Assembly (NCBI GenBank): GCA_905199445.1
Contig: CAJKGK010000011.1
Span: 1 to 64,000, forward strand
DNA length: 64,000 nt
Direction of reading: 5' to 3'
From: an uncultured Lachnospiraceae bacterium
Lineage (GTDB): Bacteria > Bacillota > Clostridia > Lachnospirales > Lachnospiraceae
The position numbers and the translations under genes were made by a program. The notes beneath the pieces were generated by a model. That model saw only the letters and a program-made list of their open reading frames with translations. It ran no database searches and was not told the DNA's origin. Below, piece after piece: positions 52,161 through 60,408 of this stretch (positions within the stretch are counted from its first letter, which is position 1; every line of letters begins with the position of its first letter).

Positions 52161-53069
52161 TTAATATCCCAAAATGTTGCGAAGCATAATCTGATGACGT
52201 CGAACCTGCTCCGGAATCTCAACCATAGCCTGTCCATACTGCATCGGGCCTTCTTCTGCATGAAAACGGATTGCCCCCTCATACTCGGAAAGAATATCTC
52301 CGCTCCATCCATTATCAATCATATACTTAATAACCTCAGCATAGGGAATCGTTTCTTCCTCAAAATTCTCATTTACACCTGTAAACTTGCCGTGGCATGC
52401 CCAGCTGTATGGAAGAAAATCAACGATTTCCTCCGGTTTTGTCACATCATCAAAGTTACCCATTGGAAGATCCTCCATGCCCTTGCCAGGCTTTGTCTGG
52501 AATGTACCAAAGTCGATATTAAAGCCAAAATGAGAAGTTTTTGTTCTATGGATAAAATCTAAATATTCATCCCGGATATGGGGTGTATGCAAGGTGGTCG
52601 GAAGATGTACCTCGTTCTGCATACGCACATCATATTTCTCCGCATAAGGAAGCGCCTTCTCAATATAATTCTGCCAGCCCGGCTCCGGATCACACATAAT
52701 ATTGGTACAGGTGATCTTAGTTCTTAAAGCCTTAAAGCCCAGCAGATTTGCCAGACGAAAATCCTGCTTTAATTCTTCTACCACTTCATCATCAGACATT
52801 CCTTTGCCCCGATGAAGATGATTCTCAGCCCAGTGCCCCAGTTCGGACGGCTGCAGGTTGTACTTATCGCAAAGCCGCCAGTATTTATCAATCCATTCCG
52901 GGGACGGATTGGGATAGTTTGGAATATAGCTTGTCAGAAATTCAAAGCAGGTTGCTCCTGTGTCGTACATCTCTAAAAACGCGTCCTCGAGGGTCATTGA
53001 TTTTCCCAAAAGATTGTGATAGCTGTATAAGCATATTCCTCTTCTTGGATGTCCTTTTTCATTGCTCAT
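52161..53069 (-). CDS. C-glycoside deglycosidase alpha subunit-like TIM barrel (DgpC/CarB type)
   Basis: AP-endonuclease-2/xylose-isomerase-like TIM barrel of 302 residues. Likely metal ligands at strand ends are Glu153 (NEVHLP), Asp186 (NIDFGTF), His226 (CHGKF) and Glu262 (SEYEG); His155 next to Glu153 is a candidate acid/base. Alone this fold would be called a sugar phosphate isomerase/epimerase. The adjacent DUF6379 gene makes a C-glycoside deglycosidase alpha subunit much more likely: it cleaves the C-C bond of a 3-oxo-C-glycoside with a divalent metal. The aglycone cannot be predicted. Confidence 0.8.
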   Translation of the reverse strand: MSNEKGHPRRGICLYSYHNLLGKSMTLEDAFLEMYDTGATCFEFLTSYIPNYPNPSPEWIDKYWRLCDKYNLQPSELGHWAENHLHRGKGMSDDEVVEELKQDFRLANLLGFKALRTKITCTNIMCDPEPGWQNYIEKALPYAEKYDVRMQNEVHLPTTLHTPHIRDEYLDFIHRTKTSHFGFNIDFGTFQTKPGKGMEDLPMGNFDDVTKPEEIVDFLPYSWACHGKFTGVNENFEEETIPYAEVIKYMIDNGWSGDILSEYEGAIRFHAEEGPMQYGQAMVEIPEQVRRHQIMLRNILGY

Positions 53070-53111
53070 TGTAATACCTCCATTTCAATAAATATCTTTT
53101 CTTGCTGATTC

Positions 53112-54245
53112 TTACTGTCCTAATTTCACTTCTTTTCCTTCACGGGCAGACTGATAGATCGCATCCAGAATCTGAGTTACAACAAATGCCTGCTCCGGTT
53201 TTACGACCGGTTCCGTATCGTTCAGGATACATTCTAGCCACTGCCTACACTCAAGATCCTTAGGTTCCGAAGACTCGCCGGTAAAGAATGCAATGGTTCC
53301 GCCCTCGGAAAGCTTCTGCTCAACCAGTTCTCCATGATACGTCCCATTGACGATCAGGTCATACTCCCTGCCGCTTGAAGCGCCTCCGCCGGACATTGCT
53401 CCGACGATCTCTGCACCGCCTTTCGTACCGCAAAGTGTGCAGGCTGCCTCACGTGAGTCCTTCATATTGATTGCCCATGCAGACTCCAGGAAGATCGTTG
53501 CCCCGTTCTCAAACTTGATGTATCCGAAAGCAGAGTCTTCGACCTCATATGTCTTAGGATCCCAGGGTCCAAACATATTCCCCTGTGCCGCAAGTTCAGA
53601 ATGTCCAAGCTTTTCAAATACAGATCCCATAACGGATACCGGCTTATAGTTGTCCATGCACCATAAGGTAATGTCCAATGCATGTGTCCCGATATCAATC
53701 AAAGGCCCCCCGCCCTGAAGCTCCTTGTTGGGGAATACGCCCCAGGTGGGAACCGCCCTGCGGCGAATTGCATGCGCTTTTGCAAAATAAATTTCTCCAA
53801 ACTCATCGGCATCACACGCCTTCTTAAGCATCTGCGTATCCTGCCGGAACCGGTTCTGGTATCCGATCGTAAATTTCTTCCCAGAAGCCTTCCATGCGTC
53901 TATCATCTTCTGCGCCGACTCTGTGTTGTGAGCCATAGGCTTTTCGCACATCACATGCTTACCGGCCGCAAATGCATCGCAGGTGATCGGGCAATGTGCC
54001 ACGTTTGGCGTACATACATGAACAACATCAATCTCGGGGTCTGCCAAAAGCTGCTTATAATCTTCATAAACCTTTGCATTATCCAAGCTAAAATCCTTTT
54101 TTGCCTTCTCTGCCCGTTCTACCTTGATATCACAAAGCGCAACCACCTCACATCTGGCAGACTGTGCCGTCAAAGCCGGCAAATGCTTTTGATTGGCAAT
54201 TCCGCCGCATCCGATCACTCCAATCTGTAATTTCCCGTTCTTCAT
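53112..54245 (-). CDS. Gfo/Idh/MocA family oxidoreductase (first of two)
   Basis: NAD(P)-dependent oxidoreductase of 377 residues. Rossmann motif GVIGCGGIANQKH, catalytic lysine in CEKPMAHN, and the sugar-domain motif GGPLIDIGTHALDI are present. It is placed between the importer genes and the alpha subunit gene, with AGGAGG before the ATG. It is the better candidate for the DgpA-type step, oxidising the glycosyl C3 hydroxyl before cleavage, because of the position; this is inference. It differs clearly from the other oxidoreductase of the operon. Confidence 0.88.
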   Translation of the reverse strand: MKNGKLQIGVIGCGGIANQKHLPALTAQSARCEVVALCDIKVERAEKAKKDFSLDNAKVYEDYKQLLADPEIDVVHVCTPNVAHCPITCDAFAAGKHVMCEKPMAHNTESAQKMIDAWKASGKKFTIGYQNRFRQDTQMLKKACDADEFGEIYFAKAHAIRRRAVPTWGVFPNKELQGGGPLIDIGTHALDITLWCMDNYKPVSVMGSVFEKLGHSELAAQGNMFGPWDPKTYEVEDSAFGYIKFENGATIFLESAWAINMKDSREAACTLCGTKGGAEIVGAMSGGGASSGREYDLIVNGTYHGELVEQKLSEGGTIAFFTGESSEPKDLECRQWLECILNDTEPVVKPEQAFVVTQILDAIYQSAREGKEVKLGQ

Positions 54246-54261
54246 TTTCTATTTCCTCCTG

Positions 54262-55263
54262 CTATTGTTTATTTGCTGTTTCCGCCGCAGCATCCACTAA
54301 TTTCTGATTCTGTGCGCCCTGCTGTCCCACATAGGCCATTTTCTTAGCAAGCTGACTGCTCAGACCAACTGCCACCAAAAGAACAAGCCCCCGAACCAGC
54401 TGTGTGACACCTGCATCCAGTCCACACATAACAAGTCCGTTTTCCAGCATAATAATCGTAGGTGCACCAAATATCAATTTGTATACTTTTGACCCTTCAC
54501 CGCCCTGTACCGGAATACCGGCAATGAACAATGCCATCATGACCTTCATCTCAAAACCGGAACCCATTGTATTGCTTGTTCCACCCAGACGGGCTACGGT
54601 GAAGATCCCTGCAACCGCCGCCATTAAACCGGATATCATAAAAGCGATAATCTTGATTTTATCAACATCCACACCTGTATGCCTGATTGCGACCTCATTT
54701 TCACCGATACCACGCACATAATTTCCTAATCTGGTAAAATTCCATATATAATAAATAATAAGGAGCATAACAACCGTGACAATCAGCTTCACTCCGGTAT
54801 TGTCAAGTACATATAGGTCATCCGGCAAATAAAAGGCATTATTGCTCAATACAAGATTTACGACAGCACGATACCCCATGAGCATGGCCAGGGATGCCAT
54901 AAAAGAATTGACCTTTAACTTGGCATTTACAAACCCGAGTAAAAATCCAGAAGCAAGCCCTATCACTACAGAAATAATGATAAACCAGACAGAATGTCCT
55001 GTAGTCTGTGCCGCCATCAGTCCATACATGCCTGCCAGCGCAACGACAACACCGGTACTGATATCCGTTCCGGCCATTGCCGTTACGAACAACATACCAC
55101 CTGCCGCCAGAATTGTAGCAACAGACTGATTAAAAATATTTAAAAGGTTACGGGCTGACAACAGGGAACCACCTGTTAAAATTGTAAATACCACTAAAAT
55201 CAACAGGAAGATCAAAACTGGAAGCCAGGTGTTGATATCAAAAGTAAATTTTTTTGTTTTCAT
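54262..55263 (-). CDS. CUT2-type sugar ABC transporter permease (RbsC-like, second)
   Basis: Permease of 333 residues (BPD_transp_2), eight to ten membrane helices, with GTDISTGVVVALAGMYGLMA and RGIGENEVAIRHTGVDVDKIK, the EAA-like ATPase contact of the ribose/galactose family. Its start overlaps the ATPase stop by one base. It is intact, unlike the other permease of the operon; a CUT2 importer can use either one homodimeric or two different permeases. Confidence 0.9.
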   Translation of the reverse strand: MKTKKFTFDINTWLPVLIFLLILVVFTILTGGSLLSARNLLNIFNQSVATILAAGGMLFVTAMAGTDISTGVVVALAGMYGLMAAQTTGHSVWFIIISVVIGLASGFLLGFVNAKLKVNSFMASLAMLMGYRAVVNLVLSNNAFYLPDDLYVLDNTGVKLIVTVVMLLIIYYIWNFTRLGNYVRGIGENEVAIRHTGVDVDKIKIIAFMISGLMAAVAGIFTVARLGGTSNTMGSGFEMKVMMALFIAGIPVQGGEGSKVYKLIFGAPTIIMLENGLVMCGLDAGVTQLVRGLVLLVAVGLSSQLAKKMAYVGQQGAQNQKLVDAAAETANKQ

Positions 55264-56765
55264 TACAACAGCACCTCCATTATTTTCTCCTCATTGAAGT
55301 CAGTCGTTCTGGAAAGCATGCCTGCAACCTGGTGATTTTTCATAACCAGAATGCGGTCTGACATTCCCATGGCTTCTGAAAGTTCATCTGAAATCATAAT
55401 AATTGCAAGGCCATTCTCCTTTGCCTTTTTCAGCACGCCGTAGATATAAGCCTTAACACCGATATCCACACCACGGGTCGGACAGTCCAGAATAATATAG
55501 TCCAGGTCCTTTACAAGCCACCGGCTCAGATTGACCTTTTGCTTATTACCGCCGGAAAGCCGACGCACAATATGATTTAATCCGGACGCTTTCACTTCAA
55601 ATTCTCTGGAAGCCTTCTCCGCAAGCTGCTTCACCTTCCGTGGATTCTGGAAACCTAGCGGTCCTGCCATCTCTCCCAGAGAAGGAACGACCAGATTTGC
55701 ACCAATCCCAGCATTCAACATCAGCCCGTTGGCATCCCTGTCCTTGGACAGATAAGCGCCTTTTGTCTTAACGATATCGCCCGGCTTCTTCAGCACCTTA
55801 TGATGGGTCTTGACGGTAACTGTACCGGTTCTTCCTTCTTCCAGTCCGAAAATCCCACTTCCCAGCTCGTGGATCCCTGCATCAGAGAGTCCACAGACAC
55901 CAAAGATCTCTCCTTTATGTACCTCAAAGGAAATATTTTCACATTTCCCCGGAACAGTAAGATTCCTGACTTCAAGAACAACCTCATCCTGATACGTTTC
56001 CTCGCTGTCATCACGATAGTAATCACCGGACACCTCACGTCCGATCATCTGATGCTTTAATTCATTCATCGTATATTCTTTTGCATCCTTACAGGCTACA
56101 ATCACACCATCACGAAGAACTGCGATCTGGTCGCTGATTTCGAGCATTTCTTCCAGATCGTGAGTGACCATGAGAATTGTTCTTCCCTGCGATTTGAACT
56201 GCTCAATAAATTTATATAAGACCTTACGATTATCCATAGATAACGCCTGGGAAATTTCATCTAATACAAGAAAATCCGGTTCCGTGATCAATGCTCTCGC
56301 CAGCTCCATAATCTTCCTTTGTTCAATGGAAAGTGTCCCGGCAGCCACATCAAGAGGAACCTTCGGGAGATTCCATTTTTCAAATACGGCTTCTGCATCA
56401 CGATACATGGCTTTCATATCTACTGCAACGCCCCTTATATATTTGTCCATCTTCCCCAGGAACATATTGACGATTCCCGGAAGATTTCCCACGATCCCAA
56501 GCTCCTGCACGACCATTGCAATACCATGCTTCGCCGCGTCTGCCGGGGAATGTGGGGCGTATTCTTCCCCGTTTTTTATAAATCTGCCGGAATCCTTCTT
56601 CTGCATTCCACATACCATAGAAGCAAGTGTTGATTTCCCGGAGCCATTCTCGCCGGCAAGTCCGAGAAGAATTCCTTTTTCAAGGACAAGATTGATATCT
56701 TTGTTTGCTAAGGTAGGTCCGAAGCTTTTGCTGACGCCTTCGATTCGCAACATTTCTTCTGCCAT
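55263..56765 (-). CDS. CUT2-type sugar ABC transporter ATPase (RbsA/MglA-like)
   Basis: Double ATPase of 500 residues. Domain 1 has Walker A GENGSGKST, signature LSIEQRKIMELARAL and Walker B LVLDEISQAL (the catalytic Glu is present, though the usual PT after it is IS). Domain 2 has the degenerate Walker A normal for this family (CGLSDAGIHE), signature LSGGNKQKVNLSRWL and ILDCPTRGVDIG, where the catalytic Glu is Cys. Only domain 1 is therefore likely to hydrolyse ATP. It overlaps both flanking permease genes by one base. Confidence 0.92.
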   Translation of the reverse strand: MAEEMLRIEGVSKSFGPTLANKDINLVLEKGILLGLAGENGSGKSTLASMVCGMQKKDSGRFIKNGEEYAPHSPADAAKHGIAMVVQELGIVGNLPGIVNMFLGKMDKYIRGVAVDMKAMYRDAEAVFEKWNLPKVPLDVAAGTLSIEQRKIMELARALITEPDFLVLDEISQALSMDNRKVLYKFIEQFKSQGRTILMVTHDLEEMLEISDQIAVLRDGVIVACKDAKEYTMNELKHQMIGREVSGDYYRDDSEETYQDEVVLEVRNLTVPGKCENISFEVHKGEIFGVCGLSDAGIHELGSGIFGLEEGRTGTVTVKTHHKVLKKPGDIVKTKGAYLSKDRDANGLMLNAGIGANLVVPSLGEMAGPLGFQNPRKVKQLAEKASREFEVKASGLNHIVRRLSGGNKQKVNLSRWLVKDLDYIILDCPTRGVDIGVKAYIYGVLKKAKENGLAIIMISDELSEAMGMSDRILVMKNHQVAGMLSRTTDFNEEKIMEVLL

Positions 56766-57756
56766 TATTTTACAACCCCCTTATATCCCCAGGATGAAAG
56801 AATACCGCAGAGCAGTACAACGGCCGCAAGACAGATGTCCTGACCTGTACCGGACGGTACGCCCAACAGGGTTAATACATTAAACAAACCTGCAACAATG
56901 ACCGAACCAATCAATACGCCCACGATATCATTGAAAATACGGGAGAAAGAGCCTGCGATCAATGTAATTGCCAGAGCCTTGAAGATACCGCTTAAACGCT
57001 TAAAGATCCCATACCTGCAGTTGTTGTAAAGCGGCCGGTATAAGAAAGCTGCGTAATCACACCTACCGAAATAATCGCTGCGCCCACAAGCGCTGAAACC
57101 ATAACCGTCTTTTTCCGATTGATTCCCATGGCCTCTGCGACCTCCCCTCCGCCGCCAATGGCACGGAGATTGAATCCCAGCTGTGTTTTGTTAAAAATAA
57201 AATATGCAATAACAAACACGCAAAGTGCGATGATAATAATGATCGGGAATGTTCCCAATGCAGTGCAATGCTTTAAATAAACAACCGCAGCGCCTGCTGT
57301 TTTGGCCCGCGCGCCCACATAAATTGTGGCAATCGCTTCAAAGACCAGGGCACATCCAAGACCTGCGATCCAGGATGGAATCCCGATGTATAAGGAGCAG
57401 GAGGCACTTATACATTCACAAATAAGCATTCCCAGAACAGCTCCCAGAATCAGTCCCGGATATCCAAGACCAAAATCCTCTACTAAAACAGCGCCGATAT
57501 TACCGGCAAGTATGGCTTGTGCTCCGATCGACAAGTCAATCATTCCACCTGAAAAAATAAACGTCATTCCAAGTGCCAGAATCATCGGATAGGTAATCTG
57601 CGTCAAAATAGCCTTCAGATTATTGGGGGTTAATAATCTGCCACCTGTAATAAAGTGACAGATTATATATACTACGGCAAGTATGCCTATCACGGTTATC
57701 TGATTTCTCAGACGTCTCTTTTTCAGGTCAACACTTAAATTTTTATGATGTGTCAT
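56765..57756 (-). pseudogene. CUT2-type permease gene split by an 8-bp tandem duplication
   Basis: RbsC-like permease interrupted by a frameshift. The 5' part (to a stop at 56992-56994) encodes about 254 residues ending GMGSLSV; the 3' part continues in another frame with GIFKALAIT and about 65 more residues to the end at 56765. The cause is a perfect duplication of 8 bases at 56989-57004. With one copy the frame reads GMGSLSGIFKALAIT without a break, giving a normal 327-residue permease. Start at 57756 follows GGAAGGGAG. As read here the product lacks the last two to three membrane helices. It may be a recent null or a reversible switch. Confidence 0.85.
56989..57004. repeat. Perfect 8-bp tandem duplication (CGCTTAAA x2)
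   Basis: Plus-strand CGCTTAAA occurs at 56989-56996 and again at 56997-57004 within the permease gene. Precise loss of one copy restores the reading frame. Confidence 0.97.
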
Positions 57757-57785
57757 AAGTGTCTCCCTTCCCAACAACGAACGCC

Positions 57786-58988
57786 TTAGTTTGCTGCTGC
57801 TCTTTCTTCTAATGAATAGTTTGCAATGACCTCCATGAATGCGTCATAATCAAAATCAGCATTATACAATCCATCCATAGCCTGGATCTCGGCTGCAGAA
57901 TAGCATGGGTTCTTAATAAAGTTTTCTGTAAACTGTTCATAAGTATCTGCGGTGATCTGGAACGGCATGATATTGTCAACAAATACCATATTGCCGTCAG
58001 CATCCTTCAGCGGATTGCCATCCAGATAATTCATCAATGCAACTGTAGCCATGGTTCCGGAGATCCAGTAATCACCATTGACGAACTCTACAGGGTTATC
58101 CTCTGCAACCAGATACTCAAGAACTGCAGAATCCAGACCAGAGGTAAGAACCTTCACATCAAGGCCCTGGTTTTTGATCGCATCAGCAGCGCCAATACCA
58201 TAATCAGAACCGGTACCATAGACAAAATCAATCTCTGGGTTCGCGATCAATGCATTCTCTGCGAACGGCTGGATATTATCAGCAGAATCTGTATAGACAA
58301 CCTGCTCAACCGTACCGCCGCCTGCTTCAAATGCCTCTGTAAAGGCCTCGATACGGGGCGTATCTGTCGGATCCCCCTGTGCTCCGGTTTCAATGATGCA
58401 GCTCTTGTAGCCCTTTTCAAGCGCATACTCTGCAATCAAAGTACCGTACTCTGCATTGGCCGGTCCAACCGCTCCTGCAAAATATTCGCTTTCCTGCAGT
58501 GCTGCAATCACATCCGGATCAGATGGAACCTTATCAGAAAATACATACGGGATCTTTGCTTCCTCGCACATATCAATCACCGTCTTATACAGGTTATCGG
58601 CCGGAAGCCAGATCACAAGCCCGTCACATCCTGCTGAAATCAGGTTTTCGATGTCCTGCACGATTTTATCTACCTGGAAATCATCCGATGTGGACTGAGC
58701 TTCACTTCCCAGGCACTCGATAACATACTGCTGGTTGTTTGCCAAAGTCGTAAGGGCATAAGAACCTGGTCCAAAATAGTTATAACCAATCTTATAGGTG
58801 TTCTTCGCTGTAAAACCGGTGTTTTCCACTTCGATCTCCCCGGTAGAAGACGCCCCATTTCCTGCCTCTGTTTCCGGAGTATCCGCTGTATCGCCTCCGG
58901 AGGCCGTATTGCTACAACCTGCAAGCAATGTACAAGTCATGGTTGCTGCTAAACCAAGGCTTAATAACTTTTTGATTTTGTTTTTCAT
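57786..58988 (-). CDS. Sugar-binding lipoprotein of the CUT2 importer (RbsB-like)
   Basis: Class I binding protein of 400 residues. A lipoprotein signal ends in LLAGC (Cys25), then a Thr/Gly/Glu-rich linker and two peripla_BP_4 lobes (NLISAGCDGLVIWLPADN, VYGTGSDYGIGAADAIK, VKVLTSGLDS). It is the first gene of the operon, with GGAGG upstream. It is larger than typical RbsB, so the ligand may be bigger than a monosaccharide, such as an intact glycoside; that is inference. Confidence 0.9.
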   Translation of the reverse strand: MKNKIKKLLSLGLAATMTCTLLAGCSNTASGGDTADTPETEAGNGASSTGEIEVENTGFTAKNTYKIGYNYFGPGSYALTTLANNQQYVIECLGSEAQSTSDDFQVDKIVQDIENLISAGCDGLVIWLPADNLYKTVIDMCEEAKIPYVFSDKVPSDPDVIAALQESEYFAGAVGPANAEYGTLIAEYALEKGYKSCIIETGAQGDPTDTPRIEAFTEAFEAGGGTVEQVVYTDSADNIQPFAENALIANPEIDFVYGTGSDYGIGAADAIKNQGLDVKVLTSGLDSAVLEYLVAEDNPVEFVNGDYWISGTMATVALMNYLDGNPLKDADGNMVFVDNIMPFQITADTYEQFTENFIKNPCYSAAEIQAMDGLYNADFDYDAFMEVIANYSLEERAAAN

Positions 58989-59328
58989 GATAAATCCTCC
59001 TTTTTATACATCATGTTCATTTCTCCTGTGGTATTTCAAATTATACATCAGCATTTTTGCACAAACTATCTATTAATCGCCCGTTTTTTTCGCCCAAAAT
59101 GACGAATTCCGTACTTTTTTCTTCTTCTCTCACCGTTGTTTCTGAAACAAGACAACTTTTCGCATTAATTCTTGTCCTCTTTGTGCTTTTTTTATATTTT
59201 CCTTTTTTTTATTCTCCATATTTGATATATTCAAGTTATGAAACAAATATTTTTATACTAAAATTAATGTTATGTTTCACAAAATTTATGGTTTATTACT
59301 ACGATTCAAGAAAGGATTCTTTCAATTT
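58989..59328. promoter_or_regulatory. Divergent control region of the C-glycoside operon and lacI-type gene
   Basis: This 340-bp gap holds a minus-strand TATAAT (59040-59045) about 50 bp before the lipoprotein start, without a good -35; a perfect 15-bp palindrome TTGTTTC-T-GAAACAA (59136-59150) typical in form of LacI-family operators; and spaced half-sites GAAACA (59240-59245) and TGTTTC (59273-59278) just before the regulator gene. TTTCGCCCAAAA at 59088-59099 is repeated after the regulator gene at 60361-60372. Confidence 0.55.
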
Positions 59329-60354
59329 ATGGATAAAAAAGTGACAATTTATGACATTGCGACAGCTGCAGGCGTCTCACCGGCAACCGTATCCCGGATG
59401 ATTCACCAGCCTAACATCGTAACAAAAACAACAAGAGAAAAAATATTAGAAGCCTTCAGCGACTATGGCATCCGGCCGGAGGATTTAGCGATAAAAAAAA
59501 CGGCCGCAAAAAGCGCAAAAACTTCTGCGGACGCCGGGTCCAGGGCGGTATTAGTATGTATCCCCATCTGGGAAAACCCATTTTATGATGATATCTTAGC
59601 CGGTATTGAAAATCACCTGAAACAACATCATTACCATATGATCATTACAAGGGAAATCCCTCAGAGAAGTACCATCTTCTCATTTATCAATTACTGTTCC
59701 AATCTGAACATCGCAGGGCTGGTGATTATGTACGCCATAGCGGAGGATCTGTTAAGACAGCTGAAATCTGCCTTTCCGATTGTCCAGTGCAGTGAATATA
59801 ACCCACTATACAGGCCTGTGCCATATGTATCCATTGATGATTATGCCATCACAAAGGCAGCTATTGCCTATCTTATCAAAACAGGTTGTAAAAGGATCGG
59901 ATTTTTTTCGGCCCCCTTTGATTACCGCTATGTGCAGGACCGTTACCGCGCTTATAAGTCTACGCTGCTGAGCAATGGACTATCCGTCGATCCGGATTAC
60001 ATCATCCAGGTTTCCGGTTACTCATATAAGCATTTGCTGGAAAGTGCTTATCGTCTGTTCCGTTTGCCAAAGCTTCCGGATGCCGTATTTGCCACCTCTG
60101 ACATCCATGCCCATGCCATGATTAATGCTGCCCAGCGCTCAGGTATTCGGGTGCCTGAAGAGCTGAAGGTGTTCGGCTTTGACAACACAAACTACGCCAC
60201 ACTCTCCACGCCGACCATCTCGACCATTGAGCAGCCGCGTCTTGCCCTGGGGGTCCAAAGTGCTGAGTTGCTGCTTAAAATGATCGCCCAGCCTTCCGCT
60301 GTATTTGAACCAGTGCTTCTCCCCACCAAAATCATTCTTCGTGAATCCACATAA
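59329..60354 (+). CDS. LacI family transcriptional regulator
   Basis: LacI/GalR-type regulator of 341 residues: N-terminal helix-turn-helix YDIATAAGVSPATVSRM, hinge, and a sugar-binding core of peripla_BP_3 type (AVFATSDIHAHAM, GFDNTNYATLSTPTISTIEQP). The hinge region is longer and Ala/Lys/Ser-rich compared with LacI. The ATG at 59329 is favoured with AAAGGA upstream; the longer frame starts inside the operator-like repeat. It is divergent from the importer operon and probably represses it until a sugar or glycoside binds. Confidence 0.9.
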   Translation: MDKKVTIYDIATAAGVSPATVSRMIHQPNIVTKTTREKILEAFSDYGIRPEDLAIKKTAAKSAKTSADAGSRAVLVCIPIWENPFYDDILAGIENHLKQHHYHMIITREIPQRSTIFSFINYCSNLNIAGLVIMYAIAEDLLRQLKSAFPIVQCSEYNPLYRPVPYVSIDDYAITKAAIAYLIKTGCKRIGFFSAPFDYRYVQDRYRAYKSTLLSNGLSVDPDYIIQVSGYSYKHLLESAYRLFRLPKLPDAVFATSDIHAHAMINAAQRSGIRVPEELKVFGFDNTNYATLSTPTISTIEQPRLALGVQSAELLLKMIAQPSAVFEPVLLPTKIILREST

Positions 60355-60368
60355 TTCCTATTTCGCCC

Positions 60369-60408
60369 AAAAATGCCCGGTGCCAATTTTCACACCGAGC
60401 ATTTTTTT
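60369..60408. terminator. Bidirectional terminator between the LacI- and AraC-type genes
   Basis: Stem TGC-CGGTG / CACCG-GCA with one mismatch, flanked by A-runs and a run of seven T on the plus strand, lies between convergent genes ending at 60354 and 60407. Confidence 0.7.

Noticed and set aside
52161..53069. Simple sugar phosphate isomerase/epimerase
   Set aside because: The fold would allow it, but the immediately following DUF6379 gene and the flanking oxidoreductases fit a C-glycoside deglycosidase alpha subunit better.
56164..56883. 239-residue plus-strand ORF
   Set aside because: Antisense to the CUT2 ATPase, which has all its motifs on the other strand.
56765..56962. Independent 65-residue membrane protein
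   Set aside because: It is the natural C-terminus of the preceding permease, separated only by the 8-bp duplication.
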